Shown piece by piece: positions 62,324 to 64,000 of a stretch of DNA of 64,000 nucleotides. Under the pieces are notes generated by a model. The model saw nothing but the letters and a program-made list of their open reading frames with translations, did not search any database and was not told the DNA's origin. Both the position numbers and the translations under genes were made by a program. This DNA is from Marimonas lutisalis (GTDB lineage Bacteria; Pseudomonadota; Alphaproteobacteria; Rhodobacterales; Rhodobacteraceae): positions 642,952-706,951 of the forward strand of contig NZ_SKCI01000001.1 of NCBI RefSeq assembly GCF_005434965.1, given 5' to 3'. Numbering within the stretch: the stretch's first letter is position 1; each line of letters begins with the position of its first letter.

Positions 62324-63107
62324 GACGCTGAGCATCGAGACCGACACGCGCGGGGTGGCCACCCTGTGGCTGGACCGGGCCGACAAGCACAACGCCATGT
62401 CGGGCGAGATGATCGAGGAATTGTCCAGCGCCGCCAAGGCGTTGGATGAAGACGCGGGCGTGCGCGTCGTGGTGCTGGCGGCGCGCGGCAAGAGCTTCTG
62501 CGCGGGCGGCGATCTGCGCTGGATGCAGGAGCAGATGGCGGCGACGGCGGGGCAGCGGCGGGCGGGCGCGCGCAAGCTGGCGATGGCGCTTTATGCGCTC
62601 AACACCATGTCCAAACCGTTGATCGCCCGGGTGCAGGGAAACGCGTTCGGCGGCGGCATCGGCATGATGTCGGTGGCCGATGTGGCCATAGGGGCCGAGG
62701 GCGCGAAGTTCGGCCTGACCGAGGTGAAGCTGGGCCTGATCCCGGCGACGATCAGCCCCTATGTGCTGGCCCGGATGGGCGAGACGCACGCCCGCAAGGT
62801 GTTCATGTCGGCCCGCATCTTTGACGCGCAAGAGGCTGAAAAGCTTGATCTTCTGGCGCGCGTGGTGCCGGGGGATCAGCTGGATGAGGCGATCGAGGCC
62901 GAGGTACGTCCCTACCTGAGCGCCGCCCCCGGCGCGGTGGCGGAATCCAAGCGCCTGGCGCGTATGCTGGGGCCGCGGATCACGCCCGAGATCATCGATG
63001 CGACCATCGACCGGCTGGTGCAGACCTGGGAAGGTGCGGAGGCGAAAGAGGGCATTGCCGCCTTCTTCGACAAGCGCCCGGCGCCGTGGGTCGCGCCCGG
63101 GGGTTAA
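62316..63107 (+). CDS. Methylglutaconyl-CoA hydratase (crotonase family)
   Basis: The 263-residue crotonase has DKHNAMSGEMIEELSSAAKA, GKSFCAGGDLRWMQEQMAAT, RVQGNAFGGGIGMMSVADVA and FGLTEVKLGLIPATISPYVL with the catalytic Glu pattern. The WMQEQ segment after the oxyanion loop is typical of the leucine-pathway (LiuC) enzyme. Position after HMG-CoA lyase supports this. ATG 62316 preferred over GTG 62307. Confidence 0.9.
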   Translation: MYETLSIETDTRGVATLWLDRADKHNAMSGEMIEELSSAAKALDEDAGVRVVVLAARGKSFCAGGDLRWMQEQMAATAGQRRAGARKLAMALYALNTMSKPLIARVQGNAFGGGIGMMSVADVAIGAEGAKFGLTEVKLGLIPATISPYVLARMGETHARKVFMSARIFDAQEAEKLDLLARVVPGDQLDEAIEAEVRPYLSAAPGAVAESKRLARMLGPRITPEIIDATIDRLVQTWEGAEAKEGIAAFFDKRPAPWVAPGG

Positions 63108-63190
63108 CGCCACCGCGCGGTCGAAATCGGGGGGTGACTTGCGTGCCCCCCCCGGCTGACATCCGGCTGCCGGACAAGGCGGGCGGGGTT

Positions 63191-63204
63191 AACGCGCGTT
63201 AAGG
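63191..63204. promoter_or_regulatory. Perfect palindrome upstream of the VWA gene
   Basis: TTAACGCGCGTTAA is a 14-bp self-complementary sequence, followed by a third TTAA at 63207-63210. It lies 127 nt before the VWA gene start in an otherwise non-coding gap. The spacing is not the TTAA-N7-TTAA of CtrA, so the binding protein is unknown. Confidence 0.4.
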
Positions 63205-63330
63205 TTAATGCGGCGCGCGCTAGCATGCGGGCAAAGGTACGGAATGCCGGAGTTTGGGAGAAATGCCGCAAGGTGCTAGGATCGCGCCATTGGGGCCGAT
63301 CCCGGCCCGCAAAAATCATTTGGGGGAAGT

Positions 63331-64000
63331 ATGATGTTGAAACGGATTTTCACCGTGATCGCCCTGGCTCTTCTTGCGGCGCTGCCGCTGCGCGCGGGGG
63401 CGCAGGAGCGCAGCATGATCGTTCTGGATGGCTCGGGCTCGATGTGGGGGCAGATCGACGGCAAGACCAAGATCGAGATCGCGCGCGAAACGCTGCGCGA
63501 GGTGCTGGCGCAGGTGCCCGAGGGCAATGAGCTGGGCCTGATCGTCTATGGCCACCGCCGCAAGGGTGATTGCGGTGACATCGAACTGGCGGTGAAGCCC
63601 GCGCCGGGCACGGCGGGCGCGATCACCGCCTTTGCCGACGGGGTGAACCCCAAGGGCAAGACGCCCTTGTCGGCGGGCGTGCGACAGGCGGCCGAGGCGC
63701 TGCGCTTTACCGAGGACAAGGCGACGGTGATCCTGGTCACCGACGGGCTGGAGACCTGCGAGGCCGATCCCTGCGCACTGGGCCGCGAGCTGGAACAGCT
63801 GGGCGTGGATTTCACCGCGCACGTGGTGGGCTTTGGCCTGTCGGCCGAGGAGGGCGCGCAGGTGGCGTGCCTGGCCGAGGAGACCGGCGGGCGTTACATC
63901 GAGGCGGGCAATGCCGAGGCGCTGGGCCGCGCGCTGCAGGAGACGGTGGTGCAGGCCGAAGCCGCGCCGGAGCCCGAACCCGAGCCCGAACCGCAACCGG
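63331..64000 (+). CDS. Exported von Willebrand factor A domain protein, 3' end outside window
   Basis: The frame opens with MMLKRIFTVIALALLAALPL, a signal peptide, and runs off the window after 223 residues. The VWA domain has the metal-ion-dependent adhesion site LDGSGSMWGQIDG and ILVTDGLETCEADPCALG. The visible end is a Pro/Glu-rich linker (EPEPEPEPQP). VWA proteins of this kind bind protein partners via a divalent metal; the function of this one is unknown. TGGGGGAAGT is the upstream ribosome site. Confidence 0.88.
   Translation, partial: MMLKRIFTVIALALLAALPLRAGAQERSMIVLDGSGSMWGQIDGKTKIEIARETLREVLAQVPEGNELGLIVYGHRRKGDCGDIELAVKPAPGTAGAITAFADGVNPKGKTPLSAGVRQAAEALRFTEDKATVILVTDGLETCEADPCALGRELEQLGVDFTAHVVGFGLSAEEGAQVACLAEETGGRYIEAGNAEALGRALQETVVQAEAAPEPEPEPEPQP

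Noticed and set aside
63191-63210. CtrA-like TTAA boxes before the VWA gene
   Set aside because: The TTAA spacings are 6 and 2 nt, not the 7 nt of the CtrA consensus. Kept only as an unexplained palindrome.
1-64000. CRISPR arrays, tRNA/rRNA genes, insertion sequences, prophage or integrase genes
   Set aside because: Looked for regular short repeats with spacers, tRNA-like cloverleaf/CCA ends, transposase or integrase motifs; none seen.

Overview
The window looks like chromosomal DNA of a marine alphaproteobacterium of the Roseobacter group (Rhodobacteraceae). The evidence is high GC with strong third-position GC bias, very tight gene packing with ATGA/GTGA/TAATG overlaps, secreted RTX proteins (one with a C-terminal Hint domain), a DMSP-lyase-type cupin, a full leucine/isovalerate degradation set, split pntA/pntB, and a peptide ABC transporter beside three M20 peptidases. 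No rRNA, tRNA, CRISPR array, insertion sequence or prophage was seen, and no gene-free stretch exceeds about 300 bases.

Layout. 1-2.1 kb: 3' part of a giant cadherin-like/RTX secreted protein, then a 56-residue secreted micro-protein. 2.1-7 kb: a helical-repeat protein, a lytic-transglycosylase-like exoprotein, a three-gene coupled operon (membrane protein, SDR, membrane protein) and a DMSP-lyase-type cupin. 7-14 kb: pepN, a cryptochrome/photolyase with a DUF2256 zinc-ribbon partner, malate synthase G with a GlcG-like protein. 14-19 kb: a PAP2 phosphatase gene broken by one in-frame stop, a class-I amidotransferase-type hydrolase, a 996-residue RTX/Hint protein. 19-28 kb: kynureninase, two SDR/rhodanese neighbourhoods, a methyltransferase-like membrane protein, pntA-pntB, an enoyl-CoA hydratase and a DUF3422 protein.

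27.9-39.5 kb is a nutrient-acquisition block. Two permeases, a solute-binding protein and a GMC oxidoreductase lie on the minus strand. Divergently, on the plus strand, lie a fused two-domain ATPase, a small secreted protein, an ArgE-like deacetylase and two tandem M20 amidohydrolases. Together they suggest import of peptides or N-acyl amino acids followed by cytoplasmic deacylation. 39.5-49.4 kb: moaA, a lipoprotein, a decayed acyltransferase, the translationally coupled operon glmU-glmS-PNPO-like-alkD, a phosphoglycolate-phosphatase-type HAD enzyme, a LuxR-type regulator and a periplasmic rhodanese. 49.5-51.5 kb: a DegT-family aminotransferase and a DUF1624 membrane acetyltransferase.

51.5-63.1 kb holds leucine catabolism: isovaleryl-CoA dehydrogenase, both methylcrotonyl-CoA carboxylase subunits, hydroxymethylglutaryl-CoA lyase and methylglutaconyl-CoA hydratase. 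These genes are interleaved with OmpW, a nitronate monooxygenase, a nuclease, an ASCH protein, a macrodomain protein and a GST. The window ends inside a von Willebrand factor A protein.

The most unusual non-coding signal is a dispersed intergenic element. In three places (4.4, 41.3, 58.0 kb) a long GC-rich hairpin carries a (CCCR)3CCC run in or as its loop. The opposite strand of that run is a textbook single-base-loop G-quadruplex. It is followed 41-48 nt later by a conserved GAGTATTT...CCAAGAAAGA tail. Two more copies of the tail lie at 25.5 and 60.6 kb. A second small hairpin family (GGTGGG-CT-GAAA type) lies at 20.47 and 39.52 kb. An FNR-type box precedes ompW and a long palindrome precedes glcB.
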